Origin: JBAZMA01 sp041649995
GTDB lineage: Bacteria; Omnitrophota; Gorgyraeia; Velamenicoccales; Velamenicoccaceae
Assembly: GCA_041649995.1 (NCBI GenBank)
Contig: JBAZMA010000011.1
Location: 1 to 64,000 of the forward strand
Reading direction: 5' to 3'
DNA: 64,000 nt
The notes under the pieces: generated by a model
Database searches by the model: none
Told to the model about the DNA's origin: nothing
What the model saw: the letters and a program-made list of their open reading frames with translations, nothing else
Position numbers and translations under genes: made by a program
Part shown: piece after piece, positions 48,470 through 55,638 of the stretch
Position numbering within the stretch: position 1 is the stretch's first letter
Layout: each line of letters starts with the position of its first letter

Positions 48470-48494
48470 TAACGTTTTCCTTGCACAGCGTCAA
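48466..48494 (-). promoter_or_regulatory. Promoter of the DUF134-NifX pair
   Basis: TTGACG (48494-48489), 17-base spacer, TATTAT (48471-48466) on the minus strand. Confidence 0.7.
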
Positions 48495-48560
48495 GAGGTT
48501 TTTGCCCCAATGGCGGGTTCCCGAAAAAACAGAGCCCCGGGGAAATTCCCCGAGGCTTTA

Positions 48561-48763
48561 TTGGCTGCCCCGCTTGGACTCCGCGCTTCACGCTAGAACC
48601 ATCGCTCGGCTTCCGCCTCGCTCTCCATAAGGGAAACCTAACGGTTCGTTCGCATACGCTCACGGAACGAAAGGAATAAACCTAAAACCCGTTCATCCCT
48701 GGCGGTCGCCGAAAAAGTAGAGCCCCGGGGAAATTCCCGAGGCTTTATTGGCTGCCCTTCGCA
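48561..48763. repeat. Direct repeat copy 1, with tRNA-Gln 3' end
   Basis: 203 bases essentially identical to 48834-49036 (offset 273). It begins with the 3' end of tRNA-Gln (TTGGCTGCCCCGCTTGGACT) and ends with a GC-rich hairpin AGCCCCGGGGAAATTCCC plus GAGGCTTTATT, a terminator on the minus strand. In between are ACGGTTCGTTCGCATACGCT and related non-coding words. A related hairpin precedes it at 48532-48560. Confidence 0.85.
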
Positions 48764-48770
48764 CCCTCGG

Positions 48771-48837
48771 CTAAAAAATTCTCTGAAATTTTTTAGTCTT
48801 GCGAAGGACGCCAAATTTTTGCAGTGCAAAAATTTGG
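48771..48837. repeat. Two AT-rich perfect hairpins between the direct repeats
   Basis: CTAAAAAATT ... AATTTTTTAG (48771-48796) and a 13-bp-arm palindrome CCAAATTTTTGCA-G-TGCAAAAATTTGG (48811-48837). Both could stop transcription on the minus strand downstream of tRNA-Gln. Confidence 0.75.
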
Positions 48838-49036
48838 CTGCCCCGCTTGGACTCCGCGCTTCACGCTAGAACCATCGCTCGGCTTCCGCCTCGCTCTCCA
48901 TAAGGGAAACCTAACGGTTCGTTCGCATACGCTCACGGAACGAAAGGAATAAACCTAAAACCCGTTCATCCCTGGCGGTCGCCGAAAAAGTAGAGCCCCG
49001 GGGAAATTCCCGAGGCTTTATTGGCTGCCCTTCGCA
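48834..49036. repeat. Direct repeat copy 2, with tRNA-Gln 3' end
   Basis: Second copy of the 203-base unit, again starting with the tRNA-Gln 3' terminus and ending with the terminator-like hairpin. A third, degraded repeat of its inner part follows at about 49037-49120 (TCGCTCGGCTTCCGCCTCGC). Confidence 0.85.
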
Positions 49037-49225
49037 ATATCCTTGGCTGTCCCGCTTGGTCGCTCGGCTTCCGCCTCGCTCTCCATAAGGAAACCTAACG
49101 GTTTCCCTCTGGCGGTCGCCGCCTTTGAAACGCGGCTCCCTGTCACCCTTCCCTCGATTTAACAGCCTTACTTAAGGGAAAACGATCTTTTCCCTTAACA
49201 ACCCTTTTTCAAGCGGGGCAAGCAA

Positions 49226-49268
49226 CCAAAAATTCAGCCTTGGGGAATAAACCCCAAGGCTGAATTTT
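49226..49268 (-). terminator. Intrinsic terminator of tRNA-Gln
   Basis: Perfect 17-bp stem AAAATTCAGCCTTGGGG with its inverse, loop TTTATT, and trailing T residues on the minus strand. Confidence 0.9.
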
Positions 49269-49270
49269 GG

Positions 49271-49342
49271 CTGCCCCGCTTGGACTCGAACCAAGATACT
49301 CAGATCCAGAATCTGATGTCCTACCGATTAGACGACAGGGCA
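49271..49342 (-). tRNA. tRNA-Gln(CTG)
   Basis: 72 nt. Acceptor TGCCCTG pairs with CGGGGCA (one G-T), discriminator G. Anticodon stem TCAGA/TCTGA with loop TTCTGGA gives anticodon CTG. T arm is CTTGG-TTCGAGT-CCAAG. Its 3' end is duplicated twice downstream, and its 5' end runs into the hairpin array at 49343-49791. Confidence 0.94.
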
Positions 49343-49791
49343 ATATGTATATTTAAGGTATTTATACCTTGCATATTGCCCGCCCTGAGGCCGACACGTC
49401 CTGGCCGAAGGGCAGGGCAAGAAAGAAACTTAAAAACTCAACAACTGCCACCTTGCATTTTGCCCGTCCTGAGGCCGACACGTCCTGGCCGAAGGGCAGG
49501 GCAATATGCACAGGTAATAACTCATAATTTGCCCCCTGGACGCGACGTGTCCTATGCGAAGGGCAGGGCAAAATGTATACTTAAGGTAACTTTTCCTTAC
49601 ATTTTGCCCGTCCTGAGCCCGACTCGTCATGGGCGAAGGACAGGGCAAGAAAGAAACTTAAAAACTCAACAACTGCCACCTTGCATTTTGCCCGTCCTGA
49701 GCGCGAAACGCCGCAAAGGACAGGGGCAAGCAACTTCTGACGACGGAAAAAGGCAAAATCAGTATGATTATTGTAATATCCTTGCCCCTGA
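49336..49791. repeat. Array of alternating palindromes upstream of tRNA-Gln
   Basis: Five units of 42-45 bases at 49376-49420, 49460-49504, 49529-49571, 49604-49648 and 49688-49729. Each opens with TTGCCC and closes with GGGCAA and can fold on itself. The 24-39-base spacers start with the GGGCAA of one unit and end with the TTGCCC of the next, so they too form hairpins. Spacers 1 and 4 are the same sequence (GAAAGAAACTTAAAAACTCA...). The first CAGGGCAA is the tRNA 5' end itself. A frame of 171 codons spans this region but only translates the repeat. Confidence 0.8.
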
Positions 49792-49850
49792 ATGACAAGT
49801 GTATTTTTTGACACGCCTGAGAACCCGCACAAAATGAGTTTATTTCACCC

Positions 49851-49879
49851 TTTACAATACCGGCTGTCTGTTTTATGAT
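49851..49879 (+). promoter_or_regulatory. Promoter of the DUF1846 gene
   Basis: TTTACA (49851-49856), 17-base spacer, TATGAT (49874-49879), 33 bases before the ATG. A second TTGACA at 49808 could belong to an alternative promoter. Confidence 0.6.
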
Positions 49880-49912
49880 AAATCACATCAGGATCAGGGA
49901 TGACATCTTCCG

Positions 49913-51433
49913 ATGACGAAAAAAGGCTTCGATAACGAGAAATACCTCCGCGAACAAACCCAGGCCATCTCAGAGCGGGTCAGGCAGTTTGACAACAAGC
50001 TCTACCTGGAATTCGGCGGAAAACTCTGCTTCGACTACCACGCCGCCCGCGTCCTCCCCGGATATGACCCCAACGTCAAGCTCCGCCTGCTCCAAATGAT
50101 GAAAGACAAGGTGGACATTGTCCTCTGCATTTACGCCGGCGACATTGAAAGCGGGCGCCAGCGCGGGGATTTCGGCATTACCTACGATTCGGCCGCGCTC
50201 AAGCTCATCGACGATCTGAGAAAATGGGATTTAAAGGTCCTCTCCGTGGTCATCACGCGTTTCAACAATCAGCCGTCCGCCCTCATTTTCAAAAACAAGC
50301 TGGAACGCCGCGATATCAAGGTCTATCTGCATTATCCGATCGAAGGCTATCCCGTCAACCTGGAAAACGTGGTCAGCGATTCCGGTTTCGGCCGCAACGA
50401 ATACATCGAGTCCGAAAAACCTATTGTCGTCGTCACCGGCCCCGGTCCCAACAGCGGCAAGCTGTCCACCTGCCTTTCCCAGCTCTATAACGAACACAAA
50501 CGCGGAGTCAATGCCGGCTACGCCAAATTCGAGACATTCCCGATCTGGAGCATCCCGTTAAAGCACCCTGTCAACATCGCTTACGAGGCGGCCACGGCCG
50601 ATATCCAGGACTTCAATCTCGTCGACCCCTTCCACCTCAACGTCTATAACGAAATCGCGATCAACTATAACCGCGATGTGGAAAGCTTCCCTATCGTGAA
50701 ATTGATCTTGACCCGCATTTTCGGGGAGGCCGGGGCCGGGATGTATCATTCTCCGACCGACATGGGGGTCAACAGGGCCGGATTCGGGATCGTCGATGAT
50801 GACATCGTCAAAAAAGCGTCCCAGCAGGAACTCATCCGCAGGTACTTCCGCTATCACACGGAATTCGCGCTGGGGATTGAAAAAAAAGAGACTGTGGAAC
50901 GCGCCATGCTCCTGGTCGAGGAATCGGGACTGAAACTGACAGACAGGCTGACCGTCGAACCCGCCAGGGAGGCGGCGCAGGAAGCCCAGGCCGAGGGAAA
51001 AGGCAATGAGGGCATCTTCTGCGGGGCCGCCATCCGCCTCCATGACGGCAGGATCATCGCGGGGAAAAATTCGAAATTGATGCACGCCGCCTCCAGCCTC
51101 GTCATGAACGCCGTCAAGACCTTAGCCAACATCCCCGACGGAATTCTCCTTCTCTCTCCCCAGATCATCAGCCAGATCACCAGGCTCAAAGAAGGCGTCC
51201 TGCGCCTGGAATCGACCAATCTCGACCTGCAGGAAACCCTCATCGCCCTCTCCATCAGCGCGACCACCAATCACACCGCGCAGCTCGCCATGGAAAAACT
51301 CAACGAATTAAGGGATTGCGAAATGCACATGACGCACATCCCTACGCCCGGCGACCAGGTCGGCCTCAACAAGCTGGGCATCAACCTCACCACAGACGGA
51401 AAATTCTCATCCAGGAATCTTTTCGTCGTCTGA
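49913..51433 (+). CDS. DUF1846 (UPF0371) family protein
   Basis: 506 aa. KGFDNEKYLREQTQAISERV, LYLEFGGKLCFDYHAARVLP, GYDPNVKLRLLQMMKDKVDI, VVVTGPGPNSGKLSTCLSQL, GVNAGYAKFETFPIWSIPLK and FHLNVYNEIAINYNRDVESF match DUF1846 over its whole length. The family has a solved structure with a P-loop-like GPGPNSGK segment, but its function is not established. Monocistronic on the plus strand, opposite in direction to both neighbours. Confidence 0.95.
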   Translation: MTKKGFDNEKYLREQTQAISERVRQFDNKLYLEFGGKLCFDYHAARVLPGYDPNVKLRLLQMMKDKVDIVLCIYAGDIESGRQRGDFGITYDSAALKLIDDLRKWDLKVLSVVITRFNNQPSALIFKNKLERRDIKVYLHYPIEGYPVNLENVVSDSGFGRNEYIESEKPIVVVTGPGPNSGKLSTCLSQLYNEHKRGVNAGYAKFETFPIWSIPLKHPVNIAYEAATADIQDFNLVDPFHLNVYNEIAINYNRDVESFPIVKLILTRIFGEAGAGMYHSPTDMGVNRAGFGIVDDDIVKKASQQELIRRYFRYHTEFALGIEKKETVERAMLLVEESGLKLTDRLTVEPAREAAQEAQAEGKGNEGIFCGAAIRLHDGRIIAGKNSKLMHAASSLVMNAVKTLANIPDGILLLSPQIISQITRLKEGVLRLESTNLDLQETLIALSISATTNHTAQLAMEKLNELRDCEMHMTHIPTPGDQVGLNKLGINLTTDGKFSSRNLFVV

Positions 51434-51493
51434 TCATCTTATGGATTTGAAAGGAAACAAAAGGCAGGGCCTTGACTTACGGGGAGATTTTTT

Positions 51494-51745
51494 CTAGATC
51501 CGGACCGGCCGGCAGACATCTGTCGGCGAAGAAGCGGCCCGGCCGCACACGCCGCAGACAAAACGCCTTTCCCCCTGGCCTGACGGACAAAGGTGCCTGA
51601 CATTTTCCAGCCGCAAACCGCAATGACCGCACCGCTTTTCCACGAGGACAGGCCTGCACAAATGCCCCTTTCCCGTGATCGGCAATCCGCAGGAGCCGCA
51701 AACATGTCCGGACGCGCTTTTTCTTCTCGCTGACTTCATTGTCAT
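51494..51745 (-). CDS. Cys-rich zinc-ribbon miniprotein
   Basis: 83 aa (or 81 from the ATG at 51739). Three CxxC modules, HVCGSCGLPITGKGHLC, KRCGHCGLRLENVRHLC and FVCGVCGRAASSPTDVC, each closed by a further (H/D)xC, so three treble-clef or ribbon zinc sites are plausible. Basic overall. A perfect consensus promoter lies 53 bases upstream, so it is probably highly expressed. No family recognised beyond zinc ribbon; could bind nucleic acid. Confidence 0.65.
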   Translation of the reverse strand: MTMKSARRKSASGHVCGSCGLPITGKGHLCRPVLVEKRCGHCGLRLENVRHLCPSGQGERRFVCGVCGRAASSPTDVCRPVRI

Positions 51746-51797
51746 GAGGTTTCCAAAAGACAGGACATCCTTGTCCCGTCAAAAATATCTACAAAAA

Positions 51798-51826
51798 ATT
51801 ATAATATCTTCTTGCGGCCGTGTCAA
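51798..51826 (-). promoter_or_regulatory. Perfect sigma70 consensus promoter of the zinc-ribbon gene
   Basis: TTGACA (51826-51821), 17-base spacer, TATAAT (51803-51798) on the minus strand. Confidence 0.85.
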
Positions 51827-51852
51827 TGAAAGAGGGGCCGTGTTTTCCTTTT

Positions 51853-52698
51853 TCAGGGACCGCCCTGTTCTTTTTTTTCGGCGTATTTGATCCAGCTGAT
51901 CTCCGCCCTGGGAAAAGTCATGCGGCCTTCTCCCCCGCCTTCAAAATAGAGCTGCAGGGTCACGACGCGCGCGTTTTCGCTGACGATGCGGCCCTCAAAC
52001 ATCCGTCCGGAGCGTAGGGTGATTTCGTCGAGGTTTTCGGGTTTTGTGACGATCTTCATGTGGCGAATTTGCCCTAAGGCCGGATGCAGGAACTTCTGGT
52101 AGCTCAGGCGATAGGCCAAGACCAACGCGCTGGCAGCCAAAAGAACAAGCAACCAGAAACCGGCAACGCGCCGAAAACGAAGAAGCTTCAGGCGGCCGTA
52201 CAAACTCGCGCGATTACGGCCGGTTCTCTTGGAAAAATACATGGCCTCATCGGCCTTGCGCACCAATTCATCCGCATCCCTGCCTTCTTCCGGGAATCCC
52301 GCGATCCCAGCGCTGATGTTGACCCTGTAAAACCGGTTTTTGTAAAGACAGGGCCGGTATCTGAGATGCCTCTGACACCGGCGCAGGATCCCATAGGCCT
52401 CCTTCGGCGTTTTTTCCGGAAATACGGCGATAAATTCATCGCCTCCGTAACGGAAAAGGGCGCACTGCCCCTCGAAAAAAGTCAGCCGGAAGGTGCTCGC
52501 GACGTACTTGAGGATCTCGTCGCCAAAAATATGGCCCTGGCGGTCATTATAACGCTTGAATCGATCGATATCGATGAGGGCTACGGAAAAGGGCTTTTGG
52601 GTTGACGCGAAATCAGCGATGAGTTTTTGGAGGTAGGGTTCCAGCGCGGCCCGCAGATAAAAACCGGTCAGGCTGTCTTTGAAGGCTTGTTCCAGCAT
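51853..52698 (-). CDS. Diguanylate cyclase with N-terminal GGDEF, membrane helix and C-terminal beta domain
   Basis: 281 aa. GGDEF domain at about 5-165: DSLTGFYLRAALEPYLQKLI, IDIDRFKRYNDRQGH, signature FRYGGDEFIAVF, KADEAMYFSKRTGRN. One membrane helix follows (VAGFWLLVLLAASALVLAYR, about 178-198), then a C-terminal domain of about 75 residues with strands ITLRSGRMFEGRIVSENARV and VVTLQLYFEGGGEGRMTFPR, an SH3/Sm-like barrel pattern. Most membrane cyclases place the sensor before the GGDEF; here the order is reversed, putting the small beta domain in the periplasm. It follows the mini-lipoprotein genes by 20 bases, same direction. Confidence 0.88.
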   Translation of the reverse strand: MLEQAFKDSLTGFYLRAALEPYLQKLIADFASTQKPFSVALIDIDRFKRYNDRQGHIFGDEILKYVASTFRLTFFEGQCALFRYGGDEFIAVFPEKTPKEAYGILRRCQRHLRYRPCLYKNRFYRVNISAGIAGFPEEGRDADELVRKADEAMYFSKRTGRNRASLYGRLKLLRFRRVAGFWLLVLLAASALVLAYRLSYQKFLHPALGQIRHMKIVTKPENLDEITLRSGRMFEGRIVSENARVVTLQLYFEGGGEGRMTFPRAEISWIKYAEKKEQGGP

Positions 52699-52718
52699 CG
52701 CAATCCGTGAGAGCTAAA

Positions 52719-52874
52719 TCACCAGTAATGTTGACGGAACCACGCGTCGGCGTCTTTTAACCCCTGAAAATCCCTGGAAAGCCCCTTGCCTGTTTCGCAA
52801 CCGGCCAAAAGAACCAGGGCCGCGCAAAGCACGAGCCAAAAAACGCCGGGTTTCCCTGCAGCTCCCGTCGTCAT
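52719..52874 (-). CDS. 51-aa mini-lipoprotein B (entericidin-like)
   Basis: ATG 52874, 3 bases after the stop of lipoprotein A. N-terminal signal GVFWLVLCAALVLLAGC with lipobox LAGC; mature part CETGKGLSRDFQGLKDADAW then FRQHYW. It closely resembles lipoprotein A (CETVKGLGRDVKNADQWFRD, HAW). CET(x)KG(x)(x)RD recalls entericidin-type lipoproteins (CNTxxGxGxD). It lies between gltX and a cyclase gene. Role unknown; a stress or envelope lipoprotein is likely. Confidence 0.75.
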   Translation of the reverse strand: MTTGAAGKPGVFWLVLCAALVLLAGCETGKGLSRDFQGLKDADAWFRQHYW

Positions 52875-52877
52875 TAT

Positions 52878-53021
52878 TTACCAGGCGTGATCCCGGAACC
52901 ACTGGTCGGCATTCTTGACATCCCGGCCCAGGCCCTTGACTGTTTCACAGCCAAGGCCCGTGACAACCAGGACCAGCATGCAGACCAGGACCAGGTATCT
53001 TTGAGCCCTCTTTGTCTTCAT
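52878..53021 (-). CDS. 47-aa mini-lipoprotein A (entericidin-like)
   Basis: ATG 53021 overlaps the gltX stop (ATGA), so it is translationally coupled. Signal core YLVLVCMLVLVVTGLGC with lipobox GLGC; mature part CETVKGLGRDVKNADQWFRD followed by HAW. Tandem paralog of lipoprotein B; both end in Trp. Too small for routine gene calling, but the duplicated pattern with conserved lipobox and C-terminus strongly supports coding. Confidence 0.78.
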   Translation of the reverse strand: MKTKRAQRYLVLVCMLVLVVTGLGCETVKGLGRDVKNADQWFRDHAW

Positions 53022-54319
53022 ACGGATTGTTTGAAGAGAAGTATGACGCGCTCCATTCTTTTGAGCGTCCTGTCGCGGCCGAGCGTCTCGATCATTTCAA
53101 ACATGCCCGGCCCCACGGTCTTTCCGCTCAATGCCACGCGCAGGGGATGGATCAACTGCTTGGTGGACATCCCCAGGTCCTCGGCGGCCTTGCGAAACGC
53201 GGCCTCGATCTCCGGGGCGTGGAAATCCGGCAGTTGAGCGAACCGCTCGCGCAAAACGTTAAAAGGGCCGCTGATATCCTGCGACAAAAATTTTTCTTTG
53301 GCCGCCGGGTCGAATTCCACGGTCTCCGCGAAAAAAGGTTTCGCGGCATCCGCGAGTTCAGCCAGAGTGGACGCCCTTTCCTTAAATAATTGTAATACAG
53401 GGACTAAAGATTTTCCATCTAAATTGTCTGCGTCTTCCAGGCCCCGCTCTTTCAAGAAAGGCCTCAGCAGGCCCGCCAGGTCTTCGGCGGAGGTATTCTT
53501 GATGTATTGGCTGTTGAGCCAGAGAAGCTTGTTCATGTCGAACGTCGCCGCTGTTTTATTGGCGTCGCAAATGTCGAATTTTGATTCCGCGTCCTTCAGG
53601 GAAATGATCTCCTGGTTATTTCCAGGGGACCAGCCCAAAAGCATCAGATAATTGACCAGGGCCTGCGGCAGAAATCCCAAAGTCCTGTATTCGCTGATGG
53701 CGGTCGCGCCGGCGCGTTTGGACATGCGGCCTCCGCCTGAGCCCAGGATCATCGGAATATGGGCGAACTTCGGAAGGCTGTAGCCGAGCGCTTCATACAA
53801 AACGAGCTGTTTGGGCGTGTTGGAAATGTGATCGTCTCCGCGGATGATATGGGTGATCCCCATGGCCGCGTCATCCACGACACAGGCGAAATTGTACGTC
53901 GGAGACTGGTCGGATTTGATCAGGACCTGATCCTTGATGAGGGCCGTGTCGAAAACGATCGAGCCGTGAATCATATCTTCGACCGACACCGTCTTCTGCG
54001 GCATTTTGTAGATGATCGCCCCAGAGCCGTCTTCGGCCAAATACGCCTTTCCGTCAGCCAAAAGCCGCTGAGCCAGGTCCCTGTAAATCTCGAACCTCTG
54101 GCTCTGATAATGCACCTCATCCCAGTCCAGGCCCAGCCACTTCAGGCTGAAGAGGATCTCGTCTAAGAATTCCTTCTTTGAACGCGCCTGGTCCGTATCC
54201 TCGATGCGAAGAATGAAGGACCCCTTGTTGGCGCGGGCGTAGAGCCAGTTAAACAGGCAGGTCCTGGCCCCGCCGATGTGCAGATATCCCGTCGGACTTG
54301 GCGCGAAACGAACTTTCAT
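53018..54319 (-). CDS. gltX: Glutamate-tRNA ligase
   Basis: 433 aa class I synthetase. MKVRFAPSPTGYLHIGGART carries the HIGH-type motif, SFILRIEDTDQARSK follows, YNFACVVDDAAMGITHIIRG is present, and KMSKS is GRMSKRAGAT. It is shorter than the usual 460-490 residues: after DGKAYLAEDGSGAIIYKMPQ the insertion with the CxC...YxxxC zinc element found in many GluRS is missing (about 35 residues). It charges tRNA-Glu and perhaps tRNA-Gln; GatCAB is not in the window. No glutaminyl-tRNA synthetase was seen. Confidence 0.95.
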   Translation of the reverse strand: MKVRFAPSPTGYLHIGGARTCLFNWLYARANKGSFILRIEDTDQARSKKEFLDEILFSLKWLGLDWDEVHYQSQRFEIYRDLAQRLLADGKAYLAEDGSGAIIYKMPQKTVSVEDMIHGSIVFDTALIKDQVLIKSDQSPTYNFACVVDDAAMGITHIIRGDDHISNTPKQLVLYEALGYSLPKFAHIPMILGSGGGRMSKRAGATAISEYRTLGFLPQALVNYLMLLGWSPGNNQEIISLKDAESKFDICDANKTAATFDMNKLLWLNSQYIKNTSAEDLAGLLRPFLKERGLEDADNLDGKSLVPVLQLFKERASTLAELADAAKPFFAETVEFDPAAKEKFLSQDISGPFNVLRERFAQLPDFHAPEIEAAFRKAAEDLGMSTKQLIHPLRVALSGKTVGPGMFEMIETLGRDRTLKRMERVILLFKQSV

Positions 54320-54338
54320 AAAGAAACCCTCTTTTGGT

Positions 54339-54884
54339 TTATTGTTTGAATTTCTGCGCGAAGAAAAATCCTTCCTCCAGCGCCCGTTTATTCAGATGAA
54401 CAAGCTTCGGCTTGTGGGCCAGGGCCTCTTCAATGGACTTCTCCATCGTGGAAACGGAAATGATCTTTTTTAATCCCAGGTACACGCCGAGGCCGATCGT
54501 GTTGGCGACTTTTTCATTCTCAAGGCCGACCGCCATCTGCGTCAGGGGACAATTGACGACCTGAAGGCGGCGGGAAGTCCCCAGGCACTGGGCCAGGGAT
54601 GAATTCACCAAAAGAAGGCCATTCGCCCTGAGGCTCGTCCGGAAACGCTGCAGGGAAGGTCCGTTCATGATGATCAGGGAGTCGGCTTTTTCGATGAAAG
54701 GCGAAGCGATGGGATCATCGGAGATCACGACCATGCAATGGGCCGTCCCCCCGCGGACCTCGGCCCCGTACGAGGGCAGCCAGGTCGCGTTCTTTCCTTC
54801 TTTGAGGGCCGATATGGCCAGGACCTTGCCCATGGCCATGATTCCCTGCCCTCCAAACCCCGCGCAAATAATCCTTTCAGTCAT
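54339..54884 (-). CDS. korC: 2-oxoacid:ferredoxin oxidoreductase gamma subunit
   Basis: 181 aa. MTERIICAGFGGQGIMAMGK, WLPSYGAEVRGGTAHCMVVI, NTIGLGVYLGLKKIISV and LNKRALEEGF are the gamma-domain hallmarks. Works with the alpha and beta subunits encoded just upstream to decarboxylate a 2-oxoacid to acyl-CoA with ferredoxin reduction, in anaerobic metabolism. Substrate (2-oxoglutarate or branched-chain) cannot be fixed from the sequence. Confidence 0.93.
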   Translation of the reverse strand: MTERIICAGFGGQGIMAMGKVLAISALKEGKNATWLPSYGAEVRGGTAHCMVVISDDPIASPFIEKADSLIIMNGPSLQRFRTSLRANGLLLVNSSLAQCLGTSRRLQVVNCPLTQMAVGLENEKVANTIGLGVYLGLKKIISVSTMEKSIEEALAHKPKLVHLNKRALEEGFFFAQKFKQ

Positions 54885-54909
54885 TTTTTAAAACCTTCCG
54901 CCGGCGGCG

Positions 54910-55638
54910 CTATTTCAGTTTCCCCAAAGGAAAATATCCGGTCATCTCTTCCTGGATCCAGCGGGCCGCCTCCGATGGGCTTTTGCTCCAATACGTCGGG
55001 CACATGGAAAGAACCTCGACAATGGAGAAACCCCTGTTTTCCATCTGGTTCATAAAAGCGTCTCGAATGGCCCGCCGGGCATTTTGCGCCTCTTTGGGCG
55101 AATGGACGCTGGTCCTTTCCACGGAATAAACGCCGGGCAAAAGGGCCAGCATCTCCGAAATCTTCAAAGGATAACCTTCCAGGGCGGCCTGGCGGCCCCG
55201 CGGTGTGGTCGCTGTTTTTTGGGACAACAGCGTTGTGGGCGCCATTTGCCCGCCGGTCATCCCGTAAACGGCGTTGTTGACGAAAATAACGGTCAGGTTC
55301 TCTCCGCGATTCGCGGCATGGATGGTCTCTGCCGTCCCGATGGCGGCCAGGTCGCCGTCTCCTTGATAGGTAAACACGATCTTCCCGGGATGCGTGCGCT
55401 TCAAGCCCGTGGCCACGGCCAAAGCCCGGCCATGCGCCGCCTCCGAACAATCCAGGCGCCAGTAATCATAGGCTATGACGGCGCAGCCGACGGGCGCCAC
55501 GGCGATCGTCTGACCCTGGATCTGGAGTTCATCGACGACCTCGGCGACCATCCTGTGGATGATGCCGTGTCCGCATCCGGCGCAATAATGCGTCGGCGCG
55601 TCCCTTAACGTTTCAGGCCTGGCATAACGTCTTGTCAT
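54910..55638 (-). CDS. korB: 2-oxoacid:ferredoxin oxidoreductase beta subunit (TPP-binding)
   Basis: 242 aa from ATG 55638, which overlaps the korA stop (ATGA). THYCAGCGHGIIHRMVAEVV gives the beta-subunit CxGCGH signature; GDGDLAAIGTAETIHAANRG and FVNNAVYGMTGGQMAPTTLL are the TPP/Mg motif (GDGD...NN). Contains the conserved VERTSVHSPKEAQNARRAIR region. Confidence 0.95.
   Translation of the reverse strand: MTRRYARPETLRDAPTHYCAGCGHGIIHRMVAEVVDELQIQGQTIAVAPVGCAVIAYDYWRLDCSEAAHGRALAVATGLKRTHPGKIVFTYQGDGDLAAIGTAETIHAANRGENLTVIFVNNAVYGMTGGQMAPTTLLSQKTATTPRGRQAALEGYPLKISEMLALLPGVYSVERTSVHSPKEAQNARRAIRDAFMNQMENRGFSIVEVLSMCPTYWSKSPSEAARWIQEEMTGYFPLGKLK

Noticed and set aside
48379..48829. Short frames on both strands within the tRNA-Gln 3'-end repeats
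   Set aside because: Same peptide pieces (QPIKPRG) arise from each DNA repeat copy; no start signals.
49376..49729. Possible CRISPR array
   Set aside because: Repeats are imperfect and palindromic, two spacers are identical, spacers are themselves inverted repeats, and there are no cas genes.
49280..49795. 171-codon plus-strand open frame with internal repeats (PTRPGRRAGQ)
   Set aside because: It is the translation of the palindrome array and part of tRNA-Gln on the opposite strand. The 'protein repeats' follow DNA hairpins, and there is no ribosome site.
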